Translations under genes and position numbers: made by a program | Source: G963717155 sp963717155 | GTDB taxonomy: Bacteria > Actinomycetota > Thermoleophilia > Gaiellales > JALYLC01 | Reading direction: 5' to 3' | Assembly (NCBI GenBank): GCA_963717155.1 | Contig: OY970326.1 | Coordinates: 1,922,001 to 1,986,000 of the forward strand | DNA length: 64,000 bases | The notes under the pieces: generated by a model | Told to the model about the DNA's origin: nothing | Seen by the model: only the letters and a program-made list of their open reading frames with translations | Databases searched by the model: none | In this document: positions 16,718-24,893 of the stretch, in pieces | How the letters are laid out: every line of letters starts with the position of its first letter | How positions within the stretch are numbered: position 1 is the first letter of the stretch

Positions 16718-17638
16718 TCACCCCTCGTTGTCGGCGCGCTCGACGATCCGCCGCAGGCGCCCCGCGACCGTCGCGCGCGTCAGCGTCGGGCTGCTCAGCT
16801 CGGCAAGCTCGGAGAGTGTCGCCTCGGGATACGCGACGCGCAGCTCGGCGACGTCGCGGAGGCCGCCGGGGAGCTCGTCAACGCCGCCGAGGGCCTCGAT
16901 CGCGGCCAGCTGCTCCTCCGCCGCACGCGCATGGCGGCGCAGGTTGCCGGCGTCGGCGTTGGCGAGCCGGTTCGCCTGGGCGCGCGTCTCGGCCAGCACC
17001 GCGGCCTCCTCGAGGCGCAGCTCCGACCCGTGGGCGCCGAGGGCGACGAGGAGGTCGCGGATCGTCTCGCCGCGCTTCGCATAGGCGATCGCGTGGCGGC
17101 CGCCGACGTGCACGGTCAGCGGGAACCCCTCCTCGGCAGCGAGCTCCGCGAGCTCCTCCGCCGACTCGGGCGACGAGCTTCGCAGCTCGAGGTGGGCGCC
17201 CGCCCGCGGGTCGGTAAGCGATCCCGATGCGATGAAGGCGCCACGCAGGTAGGTGCGCCGGCAGCACGAGCGCGCGACGACCCGGCGCGGGACGCGCTCC
17301 GCAGGCGCGAGCGACGCGCCGAGCACGCCCGCCTCCTCCAGCACCTGCAGCGAGCGCGGGTCCGAGCCGACGATCACCTGGTAGCGGGCCCGCCTGCCGA
17401 AGCGCCGCTCGTGGTAGGTGCGGATCTCGCAGCTCGCACCGCTCTCGCGCAGCAGCAGGACGAGATGGCGCGCGACAGCGGCCGATGCGAGATCGCAGTC
17501 GACGTGCAGCTCGCCGCGGCCGTGCAGGTGGAGGCGGCCGGCGGCGCGCAGGACGCCGGCGAGCAGGGCCAGCCGGCAATGCGACGCGACCGGCAGCGTC
17601 TCGGCCATCTCGGCGCGCACGGCCTCGCCGAAGCTCAC
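16718..17638 (-). CDS. whiA: WhiA-family DNA-binding regulator
   Basis: Protein of 306 residues with a LAGLIDADG-like N-terminal fold (residues 1-200) and a C-terminal helix-turn-helix (residues 225-300). Diagnostic segments are RRTYLRGAFIASGSLTDP, NRLANADAGNLRRH (conserved N-x-x-N-x-x-R type motif) and LSELAELSSPTLTRATVAGRLRRI in the HTH. In Streptomyces WhiA controls sporulation septation; in non-sporulating bacteria it affects chromosome segregation and division. The GTG at 17638 overlaps the yvcK stop by 4 nt. The neighbourhood uvrC-yvcK-whiA is widely conserved. Confidence 0.95.
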   Translation of the reverse strand: MSFGEAVRAEMAETLPVASHCRLALLAGVLRAAGRLHLHGRGELHVDCDLASAAVARHLVLLLRESGASCEIRTYHERRFGRRARYQVIVGSDPRSLQVLEEAGVLGASLAPAERVPRRVVARSCCRRTYLRGAFIASGSLTDPRAGAHLELRSSSPESAEELAELAAEEGFPLTVHVGGRHAIAYAKRGETIRDLLVALGAHGSELRLEEAAVLAETRAQANRLANADAGNLRRHARAAEEQLAAIEALGGVDELPGGLRDVAELRVAYPEATLSELAELSSPTLTRATVAGRLRRIVERADNEG

Positions 17639-18564
17639 GACGCCCTCCTGCGGGCCAGCCCGGCGAGTGCCTGTGCAAGCGCCGCGGGGTCGTGATGGTG
17701 GCCGTCGGCGATCGGCCGGCGCACGACCCTCACGCCGAGCTCGCGTAACCGTGCCACGTCGAAGTCGACCGGGATCAGCGGGTCGGCGATGACCGGCTCG
17801 GACGGGACGAGAACGATGTCGACCGACTCCGGCCCGACGTGCTGGTGCAGCCGCTCGAGGTGGTGGGAGGCCCGGTAGCCGATCGTCTCGCCGGGCTGCT
17901 GGAGCAGGTTGCAGACGTACACCCTGGGAGCGCGGGCGGAGAGGATGGCGCGTCGCAGCGCGGGCACGAGCAGCGGCGGCAACGTCGAGGTGAACAGCGA
18001 TCCGGGACCGAGGACGATCAGGTCGGCGCTCTCGATCGCCGCGATGGCGTGCGGGTTCGCGGTCGCGTCGCGCGGATCGAGGAAGAGCCGGCGCACGCCG
18101 TGGCGGTCAGATGCGACGGCGGACTCGCCTGCGACGACCCGACCATCCTCCATCTCCGCGACGAGCGCCGCCGGATGGCTCGTGGCCGGCACGACCGTGC
18201 CCTCGATCGCCAGCACGCGTCCCGTCATCGCGACGGCGGCGTCGAACGAGCCGGCGACCTCGGTGAGCGCCGCGAGGAAGAGGTTGCCGAAGCTGTGCCC
18301 GGCGAGCTCGCCGCGCGTGAAGCGGTGCTGGAAGAGCTCGCCCATGAAGTTCTCGTCCTCGGCGAGCGCGACGAGGCACGCGCGGATGTCGCCCGGCGGG
18401 GGCATCTCGAGCTCGCGTCGCAGGCGCCCCGAGCTGCCGCCGTCGTCGGTCAGCGTGACGATCGCGGTGAGGTCGCGTGCCACGAGCTTCAGCCCGCGCA
18501 GCAGGAAGGACAGGCCGGTGCCTCCGCCGAGACACACGATGCGCGAGCGCGACCGGGTGGGCAT
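17635..18564 (-). CDS. yvcK: YvcK/CofD-like gluconeogenesis factor
   Basis: YvcK-family protein of 309 residues. The N-terminus CLGGGTGLSFLLRGLK is the nucleotide-sugar-binding loop, followed by IVTLTDDGGSSGRLRRE, HSFGNLFLAAL, VLGPGSLFTS and VYVCNLLQQPGETIGY. YvcK binds UDP-sugars and links carbon supply to cell-wall synthesis in Bacillus and mycobacteria. The ATG at 18564 shares one base with the ogt stop (TGATG). Longer frames upstream run out of frame through ogt and are rejected. Confidence 0.95.
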   Translation of the reverse strand: MPTRSRSRIVCLGGGTGLSFLLRGLKLVARDLTAIVTLTDDGGSSGRLRRELEMPPPGDIRACLVALAEDENFMGELFQHRFTRGELAGHSFGNLFLAALTEVAGSFDAAVAMTGRVLAIEGTVVPATSHPAALVAEMEDGRVVAGESAVASDRHGVRRLFLDPRDATANPHAIAAIESADLIVLGPGSLFTSTLPPLLVPALRRAILSARAPRVYVCNLLQQPGETIGYRASHHLERLHQHVGPESVDIVLVPSEPVIADPLIPVDFDVARLRELGVRVVRRPIADGHHHDPAALAQALAGLARRRAS

Positions 18565-19085
18565 CAGACCCGGCCCTCGAGCGCGAGCAGGCGCTGCTTG
18601 TACGCGAGGCCGTAGCTGCCGTAGCCACCGAGCGATCCGTCCGCCGCGATCACGCGGTGGCACGGGATGAAGAGCTCCAGCGGATTGCGCCCGCAGAACG
18701 CGCCGGCGGCGCGGGCGGCGCGAGGCCTGCCCGCCAGGTCGGCGAGCTCGCCGTAGCTGACCGTCTCGCCGAACGGCACCTCGACGAGTGCGTAGGCAGC
18801 GCGTTCCATGAACGGCGTGAGTCCCCACTCCTCCACGCTCTCATCCAGCCTGAGATCGCTCGCCGTCCAGCTGACGCGCTCGCCCTGGAAGAACCGGCGG
18901 ATCAGCGCGAGCAGCCGCACGAGGCTGTCGGGCAGGCCACGGGCGAGCCCGGAGAGATCCTCGACGTGGTCGCGCGCCGGGCGCCGCGTCGGCAGGGGCA
19001 GGACGTGCGAGACGGGTCGGTCATCGACGAGGGCGAGCTCACCCACGCCCCACCCGTCGACCGAGTAGGTCACGACACGCAGCAC
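18564..19085 (-). CDS. ogt: Methylated-DNA-protein-cysteine methyltransferase
   Basis: O6-alkylguanine repair protein of 173 residues. The acceptor Cys lies in NPLELFIPCHRVIAADG, with the upstream VPFGETVSYGELADLAG wing segment and RAAGAFCGRNP completing the C-terminal domain; the N-terminal domain is short and variable. GTG at 19085 is preferred because AGGAGGT stands 4 nt upstream; the GTG at 19091 lies inside the ribosome site. It sits between uvrC and yvcK, where rapZ is commonly found, so this repair gene may have been inserted into or replaced part of the conserved block. Confidence 0.94.
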   Translation of the reverse strand: MLRVVTYSVDGWGVGELALVDDRPVSHVLPLPTRRPARDHVEDLSGLARGLPDSLVRLLALIRRFFQGERVSWTASDLRLDESVEEWGLTPFMERAAYALVEVPFGETVSYGELADLAGRPRAARAAGAFCGRNPLELFIPCHRVIAADGSLGGYGSYGLAYKQRLLALEGRV

Positions 19086-19094
19086 TCCCACCTC

Positions 19095-20972
19095 CTAGGT
19101 CCGCCGTGAAGGGCCGGTGCGGTGCAGGTGATCGTAGAGATCGCGCCCGACCTTCGCAGGCAGACCGGGAACGGCCTCGAGCTCCTCGCGACTGGCGTTG
19201 AGCAGCCCGTCCGCCGCCCCGAAATGGCGCAGCAGTACGGCGCGGCGACGCTCGCCGACGCCGGGGAGATCGTCGAGCAGCGAGGTCGTCTGGCTGCGCC
19301 CGCGCCGGCGCCGATGGAAGGTGATCGCGAACCGGTGCGCCTCGTCGCGGATGCGCTGCAGGAGGAGCAGCCCCGCCGAGTCGCGCTCGAGCCGCACCGA
19401 CGCTGCGTGCCCCGGCACGAAGACCTCCTCCTCGCGCTTGGCGAGCGAGACGACGGCGACCCGAGGCAGGTCGAACTCGCGCATCGCGGCGAGCGCCGCG
19501 GCGAGCTGGCCCTTGCCGCCATCGATCACGACCAGGTTCGGGAGCGTCGCGAACGCCCGGTCGTACCCCTCCTCCTCGACCAGCCGGTAGCGGGCGAAGC
19601 GTCGGCGCACCGCCTCGGCGATCGACCGGAAGTCGTCCTGTCCCCCCTCGTGGCGGATCCCGAACTGGCGGTAGTCCGAGCGGCGCGGTACGGCCTCCTC
19701 GAACACGACCATCGACGCGACGCGCTGCGACTCGCCCAGGTTCGAGGCGTCGAAGCACTCGATGCGCACTGGCAGCACCTCGAGATCCAGCGCCTCGCGC
19801 AGCTCCTCGAGCGCCTCTGCCCGGCGCGCACGCGTGCGCGCCGCCGCGAGCGCCTCGTGGCGCAGCGCGAGCTCGGCGTTGCGCTCGGCGAGCCCGAGCA
19901 TTCGGCGCTTCTCGCCGCGGACCGCGACGCGCACCTCGACGCGCGAGCCGCGACGCTCGGAGAGGTAGTCCTCGAGCACCTCCCGATCCTCGAGCTCGCA
20001 CGGGACGACGACGAGCGGGGGGACGCCGACCTGCTGGGCGTAGTACTCGGCGAGGAACGAGACGATCAGCTCGCCGGGATCCGCATCGCCGATGTTCTCG
20101 AGGTAGATCGAGCGCCGCTCGTCGAGCCTGCCCGAGCGAACCGGGAAGAGCTGCACGTTGGCCAGGCCGTCGTCGAGCGCGATCGCCACGACGTCGTAGG
20201 TGGAGCTGCCGGAGTCGACCTGCTGACGTTGCGCGAGGGTGCGCAGCGAGGTGAGGCGGTTCCGGAGACGGGCGGCCTCCTCGAACTCCTGCGCCGCCGA
20301 GGCCTCGCCCATGCGCCGCTCGAGATCGCGCTCGATCGGTCGCGTGCGGCCCTCGAGGAACATGATGACCTGGTCGATCACGGCGCGGTAGTCCTCGCGC
20401 GAGATCAGGTTCACGCAGGGCGCTGCGCAGCGTCCGATGTGGTAGTCGAGGCACGGCACCCCCGAGCGACGTCCGGGCGTCGGGCCTTCGCAGGGGCGGT
20501 ACGGGAACACCTTGTTGAGCGTCTCGAGCGTCGAGCGGACCGCGCGGGCCGACGAGTACGGGCCGAAGTAGCGGACACCTCGGCGGTGGCGCTCGCGCGT
20601 GAACATCACGCGCGGGTACTCGTCCTCGACGGTGACCGAGATGTACGGGTAGCTCTTGTCGTCGCGCATCCGCACGTTGAACGGCGGGCGGAAGCGCTTG
20701 ATGAAGTTCTGCTCGAGCAGCAGCGCCTCGGTCTCGGACGTCGCGACCACGGCCTCGATCCGCACCACGCGCGGGACGAGCTCGGTCGTCTTGCGATCGG
20801 TGGGATCGCGCTTGAGGTACGAGAGGACGCGCTTCCGCAGCGACCGCGCCTTGCCCACGTACAGCACGATGTCGTCGGCGTCGTGGAACACGTACACGCC
20901 CGGCTCGTTAGGGAGTCGGAGCGCCTGTGCGCGGAAGGTCTCGTCGACCTCGACGGTGGTGTCTTCGGCCAC
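19095..20972 (-). CDS. uvrC: Excinuclease ABC subunit C
   Basis: Nucleotide-excision-repair nuclease of 625 residues. The N-terminal GIY-YIG domain is about residues 20-100 (GVYVFHDADDIVLYVGKA); a Cys-rich region with PCLDYHIGRCAAPC follows near residue 170. The UVR domain that binds UvrB is about 205-240, the RNase H-like domain includes ECFDASNLGE and VIDGGKGQLAAAL, and tandem helix-hairpin-helix motifs (LLDDLPGVGERRRAVLL and LEAVPGLPAKVG) end the protein. It makes both incisions around lesions loaded by UvrAB. Start is GTG at 20972 without a strong ribosome site. It stands first in the uvrC-ogt-yvcK-whiA run. Confidence 0.97.
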   Translation of the reverse strand: MAEDTTVEVDETFRAQALRLPNEPGVYVFHDADDIVLYVGKARSLRKRVLSYLKRDPTDRKTTELVPRVVRIEAVVATSETEALLLEQNFIKRFRPPFNVRMRDDKSYPYISVTVEDEYPRVMFTRERHRRGVRYFGPYSSARAVRSTLETLNKVFPYRPCEGPTPGRRSGVPCLDYHIGRCAAPCVNLISREDYRAVIDQVIMFLEGRTRPIERDLERRMGEASAAQEFEEAARLRNRLTSLRTLAQRQQVDSGSSTYDVVAIALDDGLANVQLFPVRSGRLDERRSIYLENIGDADPGELIVSFLAEYYAQQVGVPPLVVVPCELEDREVLEDYLSERRGSRVEVRVAVRGEKRRMLGLAERNAELALRHEALAAARTRARRAEALEELREALDLEVLPVRIECFDASNLGESQRVASMVVFEEAVPRRSDYRQFGIRHEGGQDDFRSIAEAVRRRFARYRLVEEEGYDRAFATLPNLVVIDGGKGQLAAALAAMREFDLPRVAVVSLAKREEEVFVPGHAASVRLERDSAGLLLLQRIRDEAHRFAITFHRRRRGRSQTTSLLDDLPGVGERRRAVLLRHFGAADGLLNASREELEAVPGLPAKVGRDLYDHLHRTGPSRRT

Positions 20973-21016
20973 GACTGCAGCCTAAGGCCGCGTCCCGGTG
21001 CCGCGTGGCCGGCGGG

Positions 21017-21298
21017 CTAGAGGGTGTGGAGCGGCACCTCGTAGAACTCGACGGAGGATCGGCTCCCGGCGTGGCCTGTGCCCCGGTTCATGACCGCGTC
21101 GCCCCTGCGCATGGCCTCCTCGCTGTCGAACAGCGTCACCCCGAGCATCGCGCCCGTCGCGCGATCGGCGAGCATGAGCAGCTTCGAATCCGCGAGCTCG
21201 GGCGGCAGGCTTCCCGCGTCCAGGAACGCCCGGAGCCTCTCGACCCTCGCGTCGACGTCAGCGGGATCACCATCGAACCTCGCCACTCGTGCCCACAT
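21017..21298 (-). CDS. Small dimeric alpha/beta-barrel-like protein
   Basis: Protein of 93 residues with the beta-alpha-beta-beta pattern and the GVTLFDSEEAMRRGDAVMNR segment common in antibiotic-biosynthesis-monooxygenase-like (dimeric ferredoxin-fold) proteins. AGGAG lies 8 nt before the ATG at 21298. No catalytic function can be assigned; many such proteins bind small hydrophobic ligands or have no known role. It lies between uvrC and tRNA-Arg. Confidence 0.8.
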   Translation of the reverse strand: MWARVARFDGDPADVDARVERLRAFLDAGSLPPELADSKLLMLADRATGAMLGVTLFDSEEAMRRGDAVMNRGTGHAGSRSSVEFYEVPLHTL

Positions 21299-21380
21299 CG
21301 CAAGCTCCTGTCGACTTCTGCCTGTCGGGAGCGGCGAGCATACGCAACCGCGACGCCGCGGCTGCTACCGTGAAGCGTTC

Positions 21381-21453
21381 GCGCCCGTAGCTCAGGGGAT
21401 AGAGCGCGCGCCTCCGGAGCGCGAGGTCGTAGGTTCGATTCCTACCGGGCGCA
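21381..21453 (+). tRNA. tRNA-Arg (anticodon CCG), integration target
   Basis: Acceptor stem GCGCCCG pairs with CGGGCGC, with A as discriminator. The D stem is GCTC/GAGC, the anticodon stem CGCGC/GCGCG with loop CTCCGGA (anticodon CCG, codon CGG), and the T arm GTAGG/CCTAC carries TTCGATT. Its 3' end is duplicated at 25648, 27118 and, degenerately, near 30092, which marks this gene as the attB of tandem integrations. Confidence 0.97.
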
Positions 21454-21530
21454 TGGTCACCGGCCTATCATGCGGTAACCCGCATGGCTCCATCGGTCAG
21501 GTGTCCCGGAGCCGCCGGGTCCGCACGGCG
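21441..21530. repeat. att copy 1: 3' end of tRNA-Arg plus adjoining arm (attL)
   Basis: CCTACCGGGCGCAT (21441-21454) recurs exactly at 25648-25661. Similarity continues beyond the core: the hairpin-like ATGCGG..CCGCAT (21470-21484) and CCATCGGTCAG recur after copy 2. Extension past the core suggests that the next element downstream carries a related attachment arm. Confidence 0.8.
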
Positions 21531-21531
21531 T

Positions 21532-21553
21532 GTGCCCCCACCGGTGCCCCCAC
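21532..21553. repeat. Paired 10-bp direct repeats, likely integrase arm sites
   Basis: GTGCCCCCAC occurs at 21532-21541 and 21544-21553, 12 bp apart. The same decamer recurs at 25588-25597, and related GTGGGC pairs follow att copy 2 (25740-25763) and precede att copy 3 (27058-27080). Recurrence beside each att core suggests arm-type recombinase binding sites. Confidence 0.5.
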
Positions 21554-21584
21554 GGGGTCGGGCCGCGCCCGACCCTGGAAAGAC

Positions 21585-21614
21585 GACGAGCCGCCCTGGA
21601 CGGAACGGCTCGTC
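21585..21614. terminator. Hairpin inside the left end of element A
   Basis: GACGAGCCG and CGGCTCGTC form a 9-bp stem with a 12-nt loop. No T tract follows, so it may be a terminator without a U tail or a structural element of the att region. Confidence 0.4.
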
Positions 21615-22353
21615 GGACACCCTTGCAACCGATGCCGAGACAGCATCGCGCGGGCGGCTAGGCGTTGCCCAGGATACGCGCTCTGTCTCGGCTTTGGTCG
21701 AGGCGGTGCGCGCCTAGACGCCGGGCACGCGCAGCGACAACCTCGGTGAGAGCCGAGCACCCAATAAGGACGATGGAGCCGCCCAACCCGTGAGGGTGGG
21801 TGAAGCCGAACATAGGCGGCCAGCGAACGTGGGAGCGGAGACTTGCAGCCAGCGCAGATAGACCGCGCCAAGGCTGAGCCAATTCGAGCCCGATGCTGTG
21901 GGCCTCGTGACAAGAGGATCAGGCGCGAAGTCTGGTCTGCCGTAGAAGCGGATGAGGGACGCTAGAGGGATGAACTCGGACGCCGAGGCTATGGGTCCAC
22001 GGAGCCTGTCTGGAGGTACGCATAGCACCTTCACCCCGAGGGATTAGGTCCATGGTCCGAGACGATTTTGATAACCCGGCGTAGAGCGAGCGACGCTGGC
22101 GAGACCGCGAGCGTGGCGTCGAAGCACAACGCAGGTCGGAGAAAGGGGCGCAGCGGATCTCGCCGATCCTTCGCCGTCGTGCACCGAGGATCGGCGGCGG
22201 CTGCCGTTCGGCTACCGTTCAGCGCACGCCGCGTCGGCTTGACCGACACGGGCACGGCGATGCCCAACGCCGGGGGAACATGGTGAGGTGAGGCATGGCA
22301 CGTAGATGCGCCCGCTAGGGCCGCATCAGCCATCCCTGATCGAAAGGAACACC
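21615..22353. other. 739-bp stretch of element A without a firm gene
   Basis: A minus-strand frame at 21714-22034 (106 aa, starting VKVLCVPPDRLRG) has balanced composition and could be a small gene, but it lacks a ribosome site and recognisable domain. Nothing else is supportable. Confidence 0.4.
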
Positions 22354-22566
22354 GTGTCCCATGTGCCAGCACGCGCGCGCGACCGCTTCTGCGAGTGGGT
22401 CGAGGACGAGACGCTGCCCGAAGACGGCACCACGCCGCGCGAGTTGATCGGCGCGCTGTGGAACTGCACGGACATCGCGCCGAGCAGCGTGTGCAGCGCC
22501 CTCGACCGATCGCTTGGCTCGACATACGCCCAGCTCGTCCGTCACCTGCATCTGACGGCGGCGTAA
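22354..22566 (+). CDS. Small protein of element A, unknown function
   Basis: A 70-residue protein from the GTG at 22354, chosen because AAAGGA lies 7 nt upstream; the longer frame from 22306 has no ribosome site. The sequence is mildly acidic with a helical pattern (DRFCEWVEDETLPEDGTT, then ELIGALWNCTDIAPSSVCSAL). No domain is recognised. Normal composition and a proper start make it a likely real cargo gene of the tRNA-Arg element. Confidence 0.6.
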   Translation: MSHVPARARDRFCEWVEDETLPEDGTTPRELIGALWNCTDIAPSSVCSALDRSLGSTYAQLVRHLHLTAA

Positions 22567-22674
22567 CAACGACGAGCAGCACCGGCGCACGCACGAAGGC
22601 GCGCGCCGGTGCACCTCGCCGTGTGGTGAGCGGGCTCGCTCGACCTGCTCGACCGCGCTCAGTAGGGTCGGCCC

Positions 22675-22917
22675 ATGAGCAGCATTCGGCAGCAGGTCGA
22701 TGACGCCGTGAGCCTTACCGACGACCTGATCAACCTCGTGCGTGAGGTCGAAACCCACTATGGATACGTCGTCTCGGCCACAGTGACCGACGAAGGCAAT
22801 GACTACGTGGACGCGCTAGCCACCCTGCGCGACCGCATCGACGACCTGGACGGCATGTTCAGCGAGTTCGTGGGCGTCGCTGGCGCGCTGCCCGAGACGC
22901 TGGAAGTGGTCGAGTAG
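22675..22917 (+). CDS. Small acidic protein of element A, unknown function
   Basis: An 80-residue acidic, largely helical protein starting at the ATG at 22675 (MSSIRQQVDDAVSLTDDL) and ending LPETLEVVE. Heptad-like spacing of Val/Leu/Ile suggests a coiled coil or helical hairpin. There is no strong ribosome site. No family is recognised. It is placed after the 22354 gene on the same strand with a 108-nt gap. Confidence 0.6.
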   Translation: MSSIRQQVDDAVSLTDDLINLVREVETHYGYVVSATVTDEGNDYVDALATLRDRIDDLDGMFSEFVGVAGALPETLEVVE

Positions 22918-23162
22918 TCCAGGGGTTGCGTTTTCTTTGAGGGTGTGGCAAAGCTCGCGTGGTGGACTTTTCAGGCACGCCACGCTGCCGGGCTCGCTTC
23001 CCGCGCTAATAAACTAAGCGCGGCCAAGAATGGACGCGCGGCGATCGCAGACTTGAGACACGACATTGCCCTACTGGAGCCCTGACGTGGCTAGTCACAG
23101 CCACATGGCGTGGCATGGCATGGCTATCGAGGGACGGGGCTAACCCTCCGGCCTTCCGTTTG

Positions 23163-23660
23163 TCAGGGCAGGGTGACGTACGGGCCGGGATGCGATGGAC
23201 CGGCTGCGTCCCAGCCAACCATCGCGGACGGGTTCAGGTGCGTGCAGAAGCCGTCGTGGAGGTTCGTAATCGAGATTGTGCCGGGGGCCTCCCTGCCGTG
23301 ACAGCGCCATCCCTTTGGCCCGACACGTAGAACGCCTGCCACGCGGAGTGGCAGCTTCGGGAAGATGCTCCTGACCATCGTGGTTGCCTGTCCGCACGGC
23401 ACGCCCCACGCAGTGACCGCGTAGTTGTAGCCGTAGATCGTCCAGCCCTTCGTCTCGCCGTGGCCGGGTCCGGCGACCCACTTCGGGCCTCGGAGTTTCG
23501 GCGAGCAGTGAACCTGCTTGCCGGTCGGCATAACCGGGATTTTCGTCGGGTCGGTCGGCACGGCCGGGAAGCCCGGCGGCGGCGGATGCGGAGCGGCGGC
23601 GAGCGCGGCCCCGGCCCCCATCAGAACGGCCGCCAACACGGCCAGGCACAAGCGGGTCAT
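23163..23660 (-). CDS. Secreted protein of element A, unknown function
   Basis: Protein of 165 residues with a clear signal peptide (residues 1-22, MTRLCLAVLAAVLMGAGAAL, cleavage after ALAA). The mature part is Pro/Gly-rich at first, then has four Cys (HCSPK, VPCGQ, WRCHG, GFCTH) that could form two disulfides. AGGAAAGGA lies upstream of the ATG at 23660. No family is recognised. Opposite orientation to the other genes of the element. Confidence 0.75.
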   Translation of the reverse strand: MTRLCLAVLAAVLMGAGAALAAAPHPPPPGFPAVPTDPTKIPVMPTGKQVHCSPKLRGPKWVAGPGHGETKGWTIYGYNYAVTAWGVPCGQATTMVRSIFPKLPLRVAGVLRVGPKGWRCHGREAPGTISITNLHDGFCTHLNPSAMVGWDAAGPSHPGPYVTLP

Positions 23661-24269
23661 CAGGATGTCCTTTCCTGACTCGCGGGACTAGCTCGCACCC
23701 GCTGGCTGCGCGTGCCGTTGGCTGGGCGTGCCGTGGGATTCAAGGAGCCCTGGTGTCCAGCGAGTCGGCACCAAGGTACGTGCTCTCGCGTGTACCCGCA
23801 ACGGGTGCCAGCACACAGCGTGAGCCGAACGGCGGGCATTCGACCCTATACGCACTTTGTCACGTCCACGCCTGGTCGTGACGAAGCGCGTTCCCAGTTT
23901 GTTGGGGCAAGAGAGGCCACTGTGAGCCGAGCTACGAGGGCACCGGTGGCAACTTTGCCACCTGATCCGCCGCCCGACGTGCCTACAGCCACCCGACGAA
24001 CGCCGCCGCTGGCGTGCGGTGCTGGGAGCGGTCGAAGGCCATCGTGAGCGCCACGAGCGCGTCGAAGTGTCCAGCGCACACTCCCGCGCAATGCCCGCCC
24101 AGGGCCGGTTGCTCGGCTCGCGCTAGTCGCAACCGGGTGCCGCGTTCACCCACTTGGAGACTGGTGGGCGAGGTGAAGGAACGACATCCTCTCTTCGACC
24201 GCCAAGCAAACCTAACCCATGCCTGGAGCAGGCCTGCTCCAACCACCAACGACGAAAGCAAACCTCACC
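23661..24269. other. 609-bp stretch without a gene; contains a 16-bp tandem repeat
   Basis: Two 15/16-identical copies of TGGCTGCGCGTGCCGT-type sequence stand back to back at 23703-23734, upstream of the secreted-protein gene, where they could be operator sites. Open frames across the rest are Arg/Pro-rich and lack starts with ribosome sites. Confidence 0.4.
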
Positions 24270-24677
24270 GTGCACAAGAGCACCACCTCCCTGCGGGTCG
24301 CCACCGTGGCCCTCGCCCTCGGGGTCGCCACCGTGACCCTCGCCCTCCTCGTCGCGCTCGGACTGCTTGCCTCGACCGCAAGCGCCGCCACGCACGGCGA
24401 GTCCAACGCGCTCAGGTCGGCCAAGTCGTACGTCCAGATGATGCCGTTCTCCCGCAGCGGCCTTGTCAAGCAGCTCAAGTTCGAGGGCTACACGACCGAG
24501 CAGGCCCAGTACGGCGCGGCCAGGGTCGGCGCTAACTGGAGCGCGCAGGCTGCCAAGTCGGCCAAGCAGTACCTCCAGGAGATGCCGTTCTCCCGGAGCG
24601 GACTGATCCAGCAGCTTGAGTTCGAGGGCTACACCGTCGGCCAGGCCACCTACGGCGTTCGGCGAGCCGGTCTGTAG
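24270..24677 (+). CDS. Exported protein with two Ltp-type repeats (superinfection-exclusion-like)
   Basis: Protein of 135 residues. Residues 1-41 are a signal peptide or membrane anchor ending STASA-A. Two tandem repeats of about 40 residues follow: SAKSYVQMMPFSRSGLVKQL..EGYT and SAKQYLQEMPFSRSGLIQQL..EGYT. This SA(K)xYLxxMPFSRxGLIxQLxxEGY pattern is the host cell surface-exposed lipoprotein (Ltp) repeat; Ltp of Streptococcus phage TP-J34 blocks DNA entry of competing phages. There is no lipobox Cys, so anchoring would be by the hydrophobic segment. The GTG at 24270 is chosen because it opens the basic N-terminus of the signal. Being cargo of a tRNA element supports an exclusion role (inference). 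Confidence 0.82.
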   Translation: MHKSTTSLRVATVALALGVATVTLALLVALGLLASTASAATHGESNALRSAKSYVQMMPFSRSGLVKQLKFEGYTTEQAQYGAARVGANWSAQAAKSAKQYLQEMPFSRSGLIQQLEFEGYTVGQATYGVRRAGL

Positions 24678-24679
24678 AC

Positions 24680-24892
24680 GTGAAGCTCTCCATCGTCATC
24701 AGTGGCGTGGTCTTGCGAGACGAGGCCCTCGCTGCGCTCGAAGCTGCGACGGCCGAGTTCAACGACGCCACCGCGAGGCGTGATCGAGCACGACAGGCGT
24801 ACCTGAACGCGGGCCGTCAGGCTCGCGCTGTCGGCGTGACGATGGATCGTGTCGCGAAGGCGATGGGGCAGAACCCATCGAGCGCGCACCGG
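24680..24892 (+). CDS. Small helical protein, possible DNA-binding, uncertain 3' end
   Basis: From GTG 24680 (2 nt after the Ltp-like stop) the frame encodes about 70 residues that look genuine: an Ala/Glu/Arg-rich helix (DEALAALEAATAEFNDATARRD) followed by VTMDRVAKAMGQNPSSAHR, which resembles a helix-turn-helix end. After about 24890 the residues become shadow-like because the real coding information continues in another frame as recombinase. This could be a small gene whose 3' end was lost by deletion into the recombinase. Confidence 0.5.
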
Positions 24893-24893
24893 G

